This document shows, one piece after another, positions 27,594 to 35,063 of a stretch of 35,063 bases of DNA (the first letter of the stretch is position 1; every line of letters starts with the position of its first letter). Made by a program: the position numbers and the translations under genes. Below the pieces are notes generated by a model, which worked only from the letters and a program-made list of their open reading frames with translations, was not told the DNA's origin and made no database searches. The DNA comes from a virus: IMG/VR virus record IMGVR_UViG_3300047562_000914, positions 1-35,063 of that record; one strand, 5' to 3'.

Positions 27594-27881
27594 TCAAATA
27601 ATAAGTTTCTTACTTGGGGGTTTGGAAATTGGTGAGAACATTTGCTCATAATTATCAATGATCTGTTCTTGAGTGTCTGCAATATACACCACATAACTTC
27701 TAGAAACTTTAATCTTCTCATCCTTACCCTTTAGAAGAGGCGACCAAGGAGCAAATCCAAGTTGCCCATTACCAGAAGGAATGGCAACGATTGGGTTTGA
27801 GAGGACAACAGAGTCATCTTCTTCAACCAGGTCTGCGATTACATCTTCACCAGACCACATACGAATTAGTTTTACATTCAT
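27594..27881 (-). CDS. Sm-like small protein, copy C, 95 residues
   Basis: The protein begins MNVKLIRMWSGEDVIADLVE, then VLSNPIVAIPSGNGQLGFAP and a final helix IIDNYEQMFSPI. This is the clearest copy of the family also seen at 24709-24978 and 24926-25315. A short AAAGGAAAAG ribosome-binding site lies after gp44. Conserved beside the clamp-loader genes of cyanomyoviruses as far as I recall; function unknown. Confidence 0.75.
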   Translation of the reverse strand: MNVKLIRMWSGEDVIADLVEEDDSVVLSNPIVAIPSGNGQLGFAPWSPLLKGKDEKIKVSRSYVVYIADTQEQIIDNYEQMFSPISKPPSKKLII

Positions 27882-27893
27882 TTTTCTTTTCCT

Positions 27894-28838
27894 TTAATTA
27901 AATTCACATTCAACCATAATTTCAGTTAGTGCTGCTAGGAGGTTAATTTCCTGGTCAGCAACGAACGCACATTGGTATTGATACTTAGCAATAACAAGAA
28001 CGGCAGCAGGGATAGATTGGGGTGTAAGGCAATCATAACAGGCGTCATAAACCCTGCGAAGAACGAGAGTAGAATCGTTATCCAAGTTGGAGACCACCCA
28101 CTTCCTGACTTCGGTGAAGTTCTTTTCCTTGAGATGTTTGATGAGTTCATTTACAGAGATGTCAGAGAAAGATGCAAGAATGCCCGCGTCGATTTTTCCT
28201 CCTGTAGAATATCTTTGGATTTCGTTAAGGACCCTACGAAAATCTGGGAAGTGCTTGGATACCAGTTCTGCAACGACTTTTTGATCATACTCAATCTTTT
28301 CTGCATCCAAGATTGATTGAAGTCGTTGGAAGAAACTACCTGCAAGTTGAACTCTTTGCTTCCCTTTGATGGTAAAGTCGATGACTGCACATCGGGAGTG
28401 AAGAGGTTCAATGATTTTGTTCTTGTAGTTGCAGGTGAAGATGAATCGGCAGTTGTTATAAAATGCCTCAATATTCGCCCGTAATAGGAGTTGAACGTCG
28501 TTGCCTGTGTTATCCGCTTCGTCGATGATGATGACTTTGTGTTTAGAAGATCCCGTAAGTGAGACGGTCGAAGCGAAGTTCTTTGCTTGGTTCCGTACAG
28601 TATCCAGGAAACGCCCTTCGTCGGATCCGTTGATGACATAATAATCTGCCCCCAGTTCGTTACATAATGCTTTTGCGATTGTGGTTTTACCAATACCAGG
28701 AGGTCCTGCAAGAAGGAGATTTGGAATCTCACCCTTCTCTACAAACTCCTTAAATGTTTTTTTAGTTTCATCAGGAAGAATACAATCCTCAATTACTTGC
28801 GGCCTGTATTTTTCGGTCAGAAGAAATTCACTTGACAT
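27894..28838 (-). CDS. 44: Clamp loader large subunit, gp44 (AAA+)
   Basis: The 314-residue protein has Walker A GPPGIGKT (45-52), Walker B VIIIDEAD (about 102-109) and the clamp-loader SRC motif (148-150), then the helical C-terminal collar. T4 gp44 is 319 residues. It uses ATP to open and load the gp45 ring. It starts four bases after the stop of the 28842-29354 gene. Confidence 0.97.
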   Translation of the reverse strand: MSSEFLLTEKYRPQVIEDCILPDETKKTFKEFVEKGEIPNLLLAGPPGIGKTTIAKALCNELGADYYVINGSDEGRFLDTVRNQAKNFASTVSLTGSSKHKVIIIDEADNTGNDVQLLLRANIEAFYNNCRFIFTCNYKNKIIEPLHSRCAVIDFTIKGKQRVQLAGSFFQRLQSILDAEKIEYDQKVVAELVSKHFPDFRRVLNEIQRYSTGGKIDAGILASFSDISVNELIKHLKEKNFTEVRKWVVSNLDNDSTLVLRRVYDACYDCLTPQSIPAAVLVIAKYQYQCAFVADQEINLLAALTEIMVECEFN

Positions 28839-28841
28839 AAT

Positions 28842-29354
28842 TTAGACCCAATCAGGTTTGCGTTGTGGCATACGAAGATAGTTTTCAGACACCCAAGGTT
28901 TGGATGCGATATACCTCTTATATGCTTCAAATGTATCAATAGTGTCGTCAAACTTCCATTCCTCAGGCATAGCACGAGCAAATGGAGTCACTTCTGTAAT
29001 CTTACCTTTGGGAAACAAATAGTATGCATCCACTAAGGTATTGTAGCAGGAGTGAGTTTTATTATACCGCAGGCAGTATTCATCAGACAAGTTCAATCCC
29101 CACTTGATTAACCAGTAGGCATTATGGATACTCTCCAGTGCCCACTTGGTGCAGGGATGATTGCGGAATGCTCCTTTATCGGTCTTGTAGGGGGTTCCAT
29201 CCGCCTTAGGGAGAGTGCCGTATCCGTGTCCCCACTTCTTTGATGCCACTATAGAGAGCATCTGACAGCACTCTAGAGGCATCTTGACAATGTGTTTGTC
29301 TGGAAGACAAATGGCGCTCTCGGCGGGAAATGGATTTGTGACAAAGATGTTCAT
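28842..29354 (-). CDS. Conserved-type phage protein between gp45 and gp44, 170 residues
   Basis: The protein begins MNIFVTNPFPAESAICLPDK, with DKHIVKMPLECCQMLS, then HPCTKWALESIHNAYWLIKW and FARAMPEEWKF. These blocks recur in a family of phage proteins I know only as hypothetical. The many conserved His, Cys and Trp residues suggest an enzyme or metal-binding site, but I cannot name the reaction. The ATG shares one base with the gp45 stop, so the three genes are translated as a block. In T4 nothing stands between 45 and 44. Confidence 0.75.
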   Translation of the reverse strand: MNIFVTNPFPAESAICLPDKHIVKMPLECCQMLSIVASKKWGHGYGTLPKADGTPYKTDKGAFRNHPCTKWALESIHNAYWLIKWGLNLSDEYCLRYNKTHSCYNTLVDAYYLFPKGKITEVTPFARAMPEEWKFDDTIDTFEAYKRYIASKPWVSENYLRMPQRKPDWV

Positions 29355-30019
29355 CAACCAAAAGTAGAATCAGGCTCCAGAGCAATATAATAGGTCACAT
29401 CAAATCCAGTATTCTTGAATCGTGACAGAAGTTTACTTGAGATGACCACCTCATAGTTGCCAGGGATAATCTTGATGTTTTCTACCTTGAAGTTGAAAGT
29501 GAATACTTCATCAGTTTCGCCAACAACCACAGAGAAATCATTAGATGTATCGTTCTTCTTATCACGAACAACGAGTTTCACCACACCTGCTTCACCAACC
29601 ACAGACAGGTCAGGAAGTTGATAAACAGCAGCAGCCTTAAGCAGTTTATCAAGTTCTTTGGTATCAAGAAGGAAACAAACATCTTCACTCGGTAAAGAAA
29701 TAGATTTATCAGGAGGAGTGATAATTACATTTGGATCGGCAAAGAAATATTTGGAACGGGATTTGCCTTCTTTAATAACCACAAATCCATCATTCTGAAA
29801 ATCTAGTTCAGCATTCTGATGTAGATTGAGTCCATTCAGGAACTGATTCAAATCATAGATACCAAAATCCTTAGGAAGTTCCTCTTCAATTTTTGCCTCT
29901 GCAAGAATATTCTTCATCACGGAAATCGTGCGAAGAGTGCTTCCCTCCTTAAACAAAATAGATTGATTGATAGAAGAAAAGTTCTTCAGCAGAGTCAGAG
30001 TTTTGTCGGAAATTTTCAT
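29354..30019 (-). CDS. 45: Sliding clamp gp45
   Basis: The 221-residue protein aligns with T4 gp45 (228): MKISDKTLTLLKNFSSINQS at the start, IYDLNQFLNG, PNVIITPPDKSI, TFNFKVENIKIIPGNYEVVI and the end IALEPDSTFG. It forms a trimeric ring that tethers gp43 and, in T4, activates late transcription with gp33 and gp55. That fits the late promoters in this window. The ATG at 30019 starts the conserved sequence. Confidence 0.96.
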   Translation of the reverse strand: MKISDKTLTLLKNFSSINQSILFKEGSTLRTISVMKNILAEAKIEEELPKDFGIYDLNQFLNGLNLHQNAELDFQNDGFVVIKEGKSRSKYFFADPNVIITPPDKSISLPSEDVCFLLDTKELDKLLKAAAVYQLPDLSVVGEAGVVKLVVRDKKNDTSNDFSVVVGETDEVFTFNFKVENIKIIPGNYEVVISSKLLSRFKNTGFDVTYYIALEPDSTFG

Positions 30020-30021
30020 AA

Positions 30022-30438
30022 TCAATAAGGGAAATCAGTGGTAGTTTTTTTGTGAAGACCAGCAAAGTGGTACAGAAGAATACAATAATGGATTGCTTTC
30101 AAAATGTCCATCTTTGATTTACCATTCTTCTTACCAAAGCGAGATAAGTATTTGATAGCATTTGAACGAGTAAATGCTTCAGCATCACCAATACTCTCAA
30201 TTAAATCAAGAGTCTGTGTTTTGGATTGTTCAGAAGTATAATGGGAATGGTAAGTACTGGAAAGATATTGTTCAATTTCTTTCAGAGTTTTATCTTCTTC
30301 ATATTTCCAGAATCCGTTCTTATTTGTATCTTCATTCATATTCACAAAACTGTACGGTGAGATAATATCATCTCCATATGAATTATATGAAGAAAAAGTT
30401 ATGGTATCAGTCGAACCAGTCTCAAAGTTTTTAGACAT
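30022..30438 (-). CDS. DUF3310/SaV-like domain protein, 138 residues
   Basis: The C-terminal half shows the family's core pattern: DLIESIGDAEAFTRSNAIKYLSR (positions 81-103; long motif) and KSKMDILKAIHYC, that is Glu/Phe, NAIKY-R and D-x-KA-x-xY. These small phage proteins are often called nucleotide-kinase-like, without firm proof. The N-terminal 50 residues are polar and variable. A promoter and hairpin lie upstream; gp45 follows after two bases, so this gene opens the 45-44-62 operon. Confidence 0.7.
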   Translation of the reverse strand: MSKNFETGSTDTITFSSYNSYGDDIISPYSFVNMNEDTNKNGFWKYEEDKTLKEIEQYLSSTYHSHYTSEQSKTQTLDLIESIGDAEAFTRSNAIKYLSRFGKKNGKSKMDILKAIHYCILLYHFAGLHKKTTTDFPY

Positions 30439-30461
30439 TTTATTTCATAGTAAAAGGACAA

Positions 30462-30484
30462 AAGAGGAGGCACTTTTTACCTCC
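30462..30484 (-). terminator. Hairpin between AAA+ gene and gp45 operon
   Basis: GGAGG/CCTCC with a nine-base loop, followed by CTCTTTT on the minus strand. A moderate terminator for the AAA+ gene, or a leader hairpin for the promoter at 30489-30517. Confidence 0.55.
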
Positions 30485-30488
30485 CCAT

Positions 30489-30517
30489 ATTCTATCAACT
30501 TTCCAGAGATTCGTCAA
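30489..30517 (-). promoter_or_regulatory. Sigma70-type promoter of the gp45 operon
   Basis: TTGACG (30517-30512) and TAGAAT (30494-30489) with a 17-base spacer, inside the last codons of the AAA+ gene. The start site would fall at the 5' edge of the hairpin at 30462-30484. Confidence 0.6.
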
Positions 30518-31586
30518 CGGGAAGTTGGAAATCAGCATCTACTTTATCATAAAGTTCGATAAAAGCAGTCTTGGTCTCGTCATCAAATCGTGCGGTGCAA
30601 ACATCGATTGCCTTTGCTTTGTTACCAAAGATGCTATAAGCACGAACGATATGAACCAAACGACGAGTGCTGATGATTTCCTCAATACCACCATCGTAAA
30701 ATGTCTTACGGATGATGTCAGCCCAATCTACAAGACGCTTACAGAACTCACGATCTTCCACTCCAAGATCCAGAGCAATCCCCTCAAGGATTTTCTGTTC
30801 GGTTGAAGGGTTGGGATAGGACTGCTCAAAGGTCACTGGGAAACGCTCTAGAAACGCCTCGTTGAGCACATTGGTGCCGATGAAGCGACCATCATCAGAA
30901 CCCTTACCTTTGGTGTTAGCAGTAGCAATCACGTTGAAACCAGCAGCAGGTTTCACCCAGCGACCAATCTTTTTCAGGAAGACACCCTTTCCCTCTAGAA
31001 TAGATTGAAGGCAGAGGATTTTGTTGGAAGCAAGGTCGATTTCATCAAGGAGAAGGATTGCTCCTCGTTCCAGTGCTTCAATGACGGGACCGTTATGCCA
31101 TGCAGTGTTCCCATCAACAAGCCTAAAACCACCGATAAGGTCATCTTCATCAGTTTCAATCGTAATATTTACGCGAATCAGTTCACGCTTGAGTTGAGCA
31201 CAAGCTTGCTCCACACTGAACGTTTTACCATTACCCGAAAGACCCGTAATAAACGTAGGATAAAAAAGACGGGACTGAATAATTTTCTTAACATCAGCGA
31301 AGTTGCCAAAGCGGACGAAGGTATCATCTTTGTCAGGAATGAGATTTTGTTCTACAGGAGGAACCACAGAAGGTGCTTGGAAAGTGCGTTCGATTTCTTC
31401 TACTTTTTGTTGAGTCACTTCAAGATTCCATTTACCACGACCAGTTTTAAATCCATCAATTTTCTTGGTTACAGTTTGATAGTTTGCATCATTCATATTA
31501 CACCAAGCACGAATATCTGCAGCAGTTACGTTGTTTCCATAAAGTGCCTGCAGAGAAGTACGGATGTAATCGGAGGAGAGTGCCAT
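30495..31586 (-). CDS. cobS: MoxR/CobS-like AAA+ ATPase
   Basis: The 363-residue protein starts MALSSDYIRTSLQALYGNNV and has Walker A GLSGNGKT (115-122), a DEDDLIGGF segment typical of the MoxR/CobS group, Walker B LLLDEID (178-184) and a sensor region VIATANTKGKG. In cyanophages this gene is annotated cobS, after the cobaltochelatase ATPase subunit, but the direct evidence is only for a MoxR-type ATPase. Such ATPases work with VWA-domain partners; one is encoded upstream at 31999-34212. I chose the ATG at 31586; a TATAAT lies 23 bases upstream. Confidence 0.9.
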   Translation of the reverse strand: MALSSDYIRTSLQALYGNNVTAADIRAWCNMNDANYQTVTKKIDGFKTGRGKWNLEVTQQKVEEIERTFQAPSVVPPVEQNLIPDKDDTFVRFGNFADVKKIIQSRLFYPTFITGLSGNGKTFSVEQACAQLKRELIRVNITIETDEDDLIGGFRLVDGNTAWHNGPVIEALERGAILLLDEIDLASNKILCLQSILEGKGVFLKKIGRWVKPAAGFNVIATANTKGKGSDDGRFIGTNVLNEAFLERFPVTFEQSYPNPSTEQKILEGIALDLGVEDREFCKRLVDWADIIRKTFYDGGIEEIISTRRLVHIVRAYSIFGNKAKAIDVCTARFDDETKTAFIELYDKVDADFQLPVDESLES

Positions 31587-31608
31587 GTGTGTTTGTCTTA
31601 ACTCTGTT

Positions 31609-31614
31609 ATTATA
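31609..31614 (-). promoter_or_regulatory. -10 element before the AAA+ gene
   Basis: TATAAT on the minus strand, 23 bases before the ATG at 31586, just after the terminator at 31619-31642. A TTCTTG at 17 bases is a weak -35. Confidence 0.5.
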
Positions 31615-31618
31615 GAGC

Positions 31619-31642
31619 AAAAAGGGGGTCTCAAGAACCCCC
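31619..31642 (-). terminator. Intrinsic terminator after the tandem small genes
   Basis: GGGGG/CCCCC with flanking A-T pairing and a nine-base inner loop, then five T residues on the minus strand. Confidence 0.85.
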
Positions 31643-31647
31643 AGTGG

Positions 31648-31833
31648 TCAGTTTGTCAACTGGTTCTTAAGTTCCTCAAGGTAGTCGGCACTGGCAATAC
31701 GACCAGTATAACCTGGATAATATTTTTCTACGAGTGCTGGAATGCCCATAGCAGTTGTGCTGCTATTACATTTAATCCAAACTTCTTTGGTGTCGTATTT
31801 GACGACATGTTCAAATGGAAATTTAGTTTTCAT
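31648..31833 (-). CDS. Small paralogue B of a tandem pair, 61 residues
   Basis: The protein begins MKTKFPFEHVVKYDTKEVWI and contains GIPALVEKYYPGYTGR. It shares the pattern FP-x-x-H-x-V and G-x-P-x-x-VEK-x-YPGY with the gene immediately before it (31823-32002), so the two arose by tandem duplication. It overlaps that gene by 11 bases and ends before a terminator. No family is recognised. Confidence 0.7.
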   Translation of the reverse strand: MKTKFPFEHVVKYDTKEVWIKCNSSTTAMGIPALVEKYYPGYTGRIASADYLEELKNQLTN

Positions 31834-32002
31834 TGTTGCAAAATTTATAAGAATATCCAGGATAAAACTTTTCTACATTATGAGGAACACCATACCTTCC
31901 AATTTGCCCATTATTATCCCAGTAAATAGTCACAATTTTATTTTTTTCATCAACAGTATGATTGTAGGGAAATTCATCCTTTGTTAATATAAATGTCTTC
32001 AT
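31823..32002 (-). CDS. Small paralogue A of a tandem pair, 59 residues
   Basis: The protein begins MKTFILTKDEFPYNHTVDEK and contains VTIYWDNNGQIGRYGVPHNV followed by EKFYPGY. The pattern matches the next gene downstream (31648-31833). Its ATG overlaps the stop of the VWA gene in the ATGA arrangement. It is two residues shorter than its partner and lacks the partner's C-terminal helix. Function unknown. Confidence 0.65.
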   Translation of the reverse strand: MKTFILTKDEFPYNHTVDEKNKIVTIYWDNNGQIGRYGVPHNVEKFYPGYSYKFCNNEN

Positions 32003-34212
32003 GCTACCAAAGAGATAAACTCACCAAGAACTTTCTTATTTAGTTTTTTAGTCTTAAGAGACTTCACGAAAGCAGATTTGATTTGAGATTTTGTAGCATC
32101 TTCAGAAACTTCAAACTCAGAATCTTGTGCGAGGGCAGTTGCAGACATTCCAAAGTATGCATCATATCCAGAGTTGGTAATCGTAAAACTACGAAGTTTC
32201 TTCCAATCACTTTGAATTTTTTCCCAGTTCTTATCAGTTTGGGGATGATAGAGTTGAATAAATCGAATCGCGGAGCGAGGTTCAAGAACGCGAATACCAA
32301 TAAAGTTCATAGAAGGAAACTTATCTTTCAGATTATGAAGGAGAGTGTCTGTAAATGCATGATATCCATAATCAACTTTATATGTTGTCCCAAGTTTGCG
32401 ATCACGTAGGAATGTGGTGTCAGGATAAACATAACCACTACCAAGAACTGGTTTATCAGAATAATGCCGATTCACTTCTTTATGATAAGTAAGTTGATTT
32501 GCTTCGCCATCAGTTAGAACAATACACTGAACCTTCTGAAGTTTATTCTCCTTTTGGAACTTGGGAAGAATCTGGTGAAGAGAAATCAGTGCCTCATTGA
32601 GAGGTGTCCCAGAAAGAGACATCCGATTTGAATATGTGAAAGGGGAACTATAAGTTCTTGCAAAACAGCAAGCAAGGCGCCAAATGTTAAGCATCTGATG
32701 CTCCAATTCATTACCATTAACTTTACTAGTAAGGATATTCATCATGGAAAAAGTTTCATCTACAATTAACAGACCCTCTTTCCTATCATAATGTGGAGTG
32801 CGATCTGCAGAAATATATCGTTCAGTTTGATAATCATACTCACAACGTCTCCACTCATTAGTGAAAGCATAAACTTCAAAAGGAATAGAAACCTTTTTAC
32901 AGAACCATACCAGATTGAAGAGTTGCTTACATGTATCAAGCATCACATCCGACATAGAACCACTCCAGTCCAGAACAAACACAAGACCATGATTCTTACC
33001 ATCAGGAATCACAGAAACCTTTTTAAAAAGATCTTCATTATATTTGTAAGTGTGGAGACGAGCAGTATCAAGAATACCAGTTCGAGCAGTTGATGCGCGA
33101 GCATATTGATCTGCTGCCTTACGGCACTCAAACTCCTTCACCAGATAATTAACTTCTTTCTGAGCAGAAGACTTAAACTTCTTGAATTCAGCATCAGATT
33201 CTTGGTAAAGATTTGCTGGGGTGATTTCTTTATCTTTTGCCCATGCGTTATGTTGATTTTGTTGTTGATCAAAAGATTGATCAATCTCTTTATGTACCTC
33301 AGAATTACTAGCAATAGTAGTATTAAGATTTAGTTGAGGAACTTCAACGTAAATGTTTTCATACGAAGCATTGTTGACAAGATCGCGGATTTTTTCATCC
33401 AGAGAATCTGCAGTGCGAACTTCGGGGTCATCTTTTTCACCACCAGACTTCACTGGAGTTTGTTCTCCCTGAGCAGTTCCACCGTAAGAACCTTCATCCT
33501 CTTTGGGTTGGGAGTTTTCACTCTCACCTTCTTGCTCGGAAGAGGAGTCATTAGTCTCCACCATTTCATTAGCAGGAGACTGAGAATTTCCTTGTTGCTG
33601 ATGAGAATCAAAATCAACAACTTTTTGTTCTTGCTCCTTTTCTTTCTTACAATACTTATAAAGTTCTTCTGCAGCAATCAAAACATCAGCAAAAGTTTCA
33701 GATGCAGAAATCAGACTGATGATTTCCTGTTCTTCTGGTTTGAAATCTAAAGTAATGAAGTTTCCAACCTTGAAGTAAAGATTTACACGGTCAGCAAGAT
33801 TGAATGTAAAAATATCCTCTTCTTCAATCTGAAAGAAATCATCCTCGTTCAGTTCTTTATAACCATTGAAAAAAGTCTTAGCAAGTCCAGCATACTTACG
33901 CTTCATCAATTTCTCAACACGAGCATCCTCAACCACATTCACAAACTGTGGGGGAACTTTTACTTTATCGGTCCAATCCTCATCGGGCGTAAAAAGTGCA
34001 TGTCCAACTTCATGACCTACCAGAAGATCATATACAGTATTGCTTGCTTTCTCCCATAGAGGTAGAGTCAAAACCCGAGTGTGGACATTGAAGCAGGCAG
34101 TAGAGACCTTCTTGTGCTCAACCACCAAATCCTCAGTGGCAAGCAGTTTGGCAAGTTGTGATTTGATTTCGTGGCGAACAGGCATTGGTTTCGTTTCGTA
34201 TGGACCTATCAT
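31999..34212 (-). CDS. VWA-domain protein with N-terminal HExxH motif (CobT-like partner of the AAA+ ATPase)
   Basis: The 737-residue protein has a gluzincin-like motif HEVGH (67-71) followed by VNVVEDARVE (Glu95 as candidate third ligand). An acidic, Gln/Ser-rich linker (about 195-265) follows, then a C-terminal von Willebrand A domain with a complete metal site: DWSGS (415-419), Thr536 in SGTPLNEA and Asp568 in LTDGEA. Cobaltochelatase CobT and MoxR-linked proteins have acidic linkers plus VWA domains. Cyanophage homologues are annotated as peptidase or VWA protein. The ATG at 34212 is not well supported by a ribosome-binding site; Met10 (34185) is an alternative. Confidence 0.85.
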   Translation of the reverse strand: MIGPYETKPMPVRHEIKSQLAKLLATEDLVVEHKKVSTACFNVHTRVLTLPLWEKASNTVYDLLVGHEVGHALFTPDEDWTDKVKVPPQFVNVVEDARVEKLMKRKYAGLAKTFFNGYKELNEDDFFQIEEEDIFTFNLADRVNLYFKVGNFITLDFKPEEQEIISLISASETFADVLIAAEELYKYCKKEKEQEQKVVDFDSHQQQGNSQSPANEMVETNDSSSEQEGESENSQPKEDEGSYGGTAQGEQTPVKSGGEKDDPEVRTADSLDEKIRDLVNNASYENIYVEVPQLNLNTTIASNSEVHKEIDQSFDQQQNQHNAWAKDKEITPANLYQESDAEFKKFKSSAQKEVNYLVKEFECRKAADQYARASTARTGILDTARLHTYKYNEDLFKKVSVIPDGKNHGLVFVLDWSGSMSDVMLDTCKQLFNLVWFCKKVSIPFEVYAFTNEWRRCEYDYQTERYISADRTPHYDRKEGLLIVDETFSMMNILTSKVNGNELEHQMLNIWRLACCFARTYSSPFTYSNRMSLSGTPLNEALISLHQILPKFQKENKLQKVQCIVLTDGEANQLTYHKEVNRHYSDKPVLGSGYVYPDTTFLRDRKLGTTYKVDYGYHAFTDTLLHNLKDKFPSMNFIGIRVLEPRSAIRFIQLYHPQTDKNWEKIQSDWKKLRSFTITNSGYDAYFGMSATALAQDSEFEVSEDATKSQIKSAFVKSLKTKKLNKKVLGEFISLVA

Positions 34213-34354
34213 AAAACGAAAGGTCGCCTTTTGGGCGACCCATGTGACGCTTTTTAAACTGGGCGAGTCGTGCTTTTGCTTGCCTCAGTGCTTGCGGTTT
34301 AAGTTTTCGTTTCTGTTCTTTCTTAGAATGGTGCTGCCAGTTTGGAGTGTTCAT
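34133..34354 (-). CDS. Possible basic protein overlapping the VWA gene start, 73 residues
   Basis: The frame begins MNTPNWQHHSKKEQKRKLKP and is very basic for the first 45 residues (QALRQAKARLAQFKKRHMG). The last part overlaps the start of the VWA gene by 80 bases in another frame and runs through the strong hairpin at 34222-34240, so the true end is doubtful. It begins 14 bases after the gp46 stop, which supports a small gene here. Composition suggests nucleic-acid binding; no family recognised. Confidence 0.45.
   Translation of the reverse strand: MNTPNWQHHSKKEQKRKLKPQALRQAKARLAQFKKRHMGRPKGDLSFYDRSIRNETNACSPRNQITTCQTACH
34222..34240 (-). terminator. Strong hairpin before the VWA gene
   Basis: GGTCGCC/GGCGACC, seven perfect pairs with a five-base loop, followed by TTTCGTTTT on the minus strand directly before the ATG at 34212. 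Could terminate the gp46 transcript; the T run is interrupted. Confidence 0.55.
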
Positions 34355-34368
34355 TGTTCTTTGGTGGT

Positions 34369-35063
34369 TCAGGCCACCATATGCGAAAAACCTTTGGACT
34401 TTTCGAATCGTATGACACTTTCAAATCTGTCCTCTAGTCCAGTCTTATGGGAGATGACAAAGATATTTGCATCTTTGATTACATAACGGATAATCTTAAG
34501 GAACTCTTCGGTTCCAAATCCATCAAGTGAGCTATCAAACACCTCATCCATAATTAGAAGATTTGTATTGACTGAGTTCTTCATTCTTGCAACTTCCCTC
34601 CAAGTGAAAAGAAGTGCTAAATCGATTCTCATTTTTTCCCCTTCACTAAAGGAAGCATATGAGAAATCTTCATGAATGGGAGACTGGACGGTTTCGTTAA
34701 ATTCCTCATCAAGAGTAAAGTTAATATAGAAGTCCATCATTTGCAAGTAGCGATTAACTTGCTGATTGATGAGAGGCAAATACTTCTTAATGATTTTGGA
34801 TTTTACTCCACCGTCTTTGAGCAAACTATACGAAAAATCGTAATAGTTGATTGTGTCTTTTTTGGAAGCGAGCTCGTCGTATGTAGTTTTTAAGTTTTTA
34901 TTGAAGGATTCTAACTTCTCATGTTCAGAATTTCGGTTTGCAAGTTGTTCGGTAATTCTTTGAATTTCCGATTCCAGACTTCTGATTTGCTTTTGGCATC
35001 CAGAAATCTTAACATTGTTTTGAGAAATGCCATTCGTTAGTTTTGAAATCTCCTTCGATAGAG
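34369..35063 (-). CDS. 46: Recombination endonuclease subunit gp46 (Rad50/SbcC-like), C-terminal part
   Basis: The frame is open from the right window edge to a stop at 34369 (about 231 residues seen). It shows the end of the coiled coil, then NYYDFSYSLLKDGG and KSKIIKKYLP, the ABC signature-like FSEGEKMRIDLALLF, Walker B LLIMDEVFDSS and the H-loop VISHK. With gp47 it forms the nuclease that resects DNA ends for recombination-dependent replication and host DNA breakdown. The start lies beyond the window, so this is a partial gene, not a truncation. Confidence 0.95.
   Translation of the reverse strand, partial: LSKEISKLTNGISQNNVKISGCQKQIRSLESEIQRITEQLANRNSEHEKLESFNKNLKTTYDELASKKDTINYYDFSYSLLKDGGVKSKIIKKYLPLINQQVNRYLQMMDFYINFTLDEEFNETVQSPIHEDFSYASFSEGEKMRIDLALLFTWREVARMKNSVNTNLLIMDEVFDSSLDGFGTEEFLKIIRYVIKDANIFVISHKTGLEDRFESVIRFEKSKGFSHMVA

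Noticed and set aside
30495-31586. Firm assignment of the AAA+ gene to vitamin B12 synthesis
   Set aside because: Only a MoxR-type ATPase can be read from sequence. The cobS name follows cyanophage custom, not proof of chelatase activity.
1-35063. CRISPR arrays, insertion sequences or photosynthesis genes
   Set aside because: No regularly spaced repeats, transposase genes or psbA/psbD/hli-type genes were seen. Absence of photosynthesis genes here does not exclude them elsewhere in the genome.

Overview
The window is a segment of a T4-like (Tevenvirinae-related) marine myovirus genome, most likely a cyanophage. The T4 core genes are recognisable by sequence: nrdA/nrdB, primase gp61, helicase gp41, UvsX, DNA polymerase gp43, RegA, clamp loader gp62/gp44, sliding clamp gp45 and the end of gp46. 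They sit among genes typical of marine cyanomyoviruses (MazG, Hsp20, a CobS-like MoxR ATPase, a D12 adenine methylase). A large tRNA cluster fits Synechococcus myoviruses better than Prochlorococcus ones; this host guess is inference, and a pelagiphage cannot be excluded. Every gene except one lies on the minus strand.

Layout from left to right (reverse of transcription): 1-877, seven overlapping micro-ORFs, most with membrane segments; 1001-3229, nine tRNAs and two tRNA-like sequences, with a Dps-like gene, an HNH endonuclease gene, a four-hairpin array, another structured RNA and repeated hairpin spacers between them; 3230-5284, small genes including an RlpA-like secreted protein and a GIY-YIG nuclease; 5247-9732, nrdB, nrdA and primase behind a sigma70-type promoter; 9851-17950, a late region of virion-type proteins (Ig-like domain protein, charged proteins, a protein with a nucleotidyltransferase motif), most preceded by T4-type late promoters (TATAAATA or one-base variants); 18005-35063, replication and recombination genes.

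The most unusual locus is 18591-21084. The gp41 helicase gene is broken inside its Walker A loop. The upstream gene (20446-21084) ends with an 18-residue intein start (Cys1). The downstream gene (18591-19760) begins with 125 residues of intein ending in His-Asn, then Thr and the rest of the helicase. Trans-splicing would rebuild a 458-residue helicase with Walker A AGTGVGKS. Between the halves, and in the opposite direction, lies a free-standing HNH/NUMOD homing endonuclease gene with its own perfect late promoter. This is a fractured gene with an atypically split intein (very short N part, long C part) occupied by an antisense homing endonuclease.

How the genes fit together: gp45, gp44/gp62, gp43, gp41/gp61 and UvsX with gp46 form the replication and recombination machine. 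RegA represses translation of the early genes. NrdA/NrdB and MazG manage nucleotide supply, and the phage tRNAs read mainly A/U-rich codons. A MoxR-type AAA+ ATPase and a VWA protein that also carries an HExxH motif form a probable chaperone or chelatase-like pair of unknown target.
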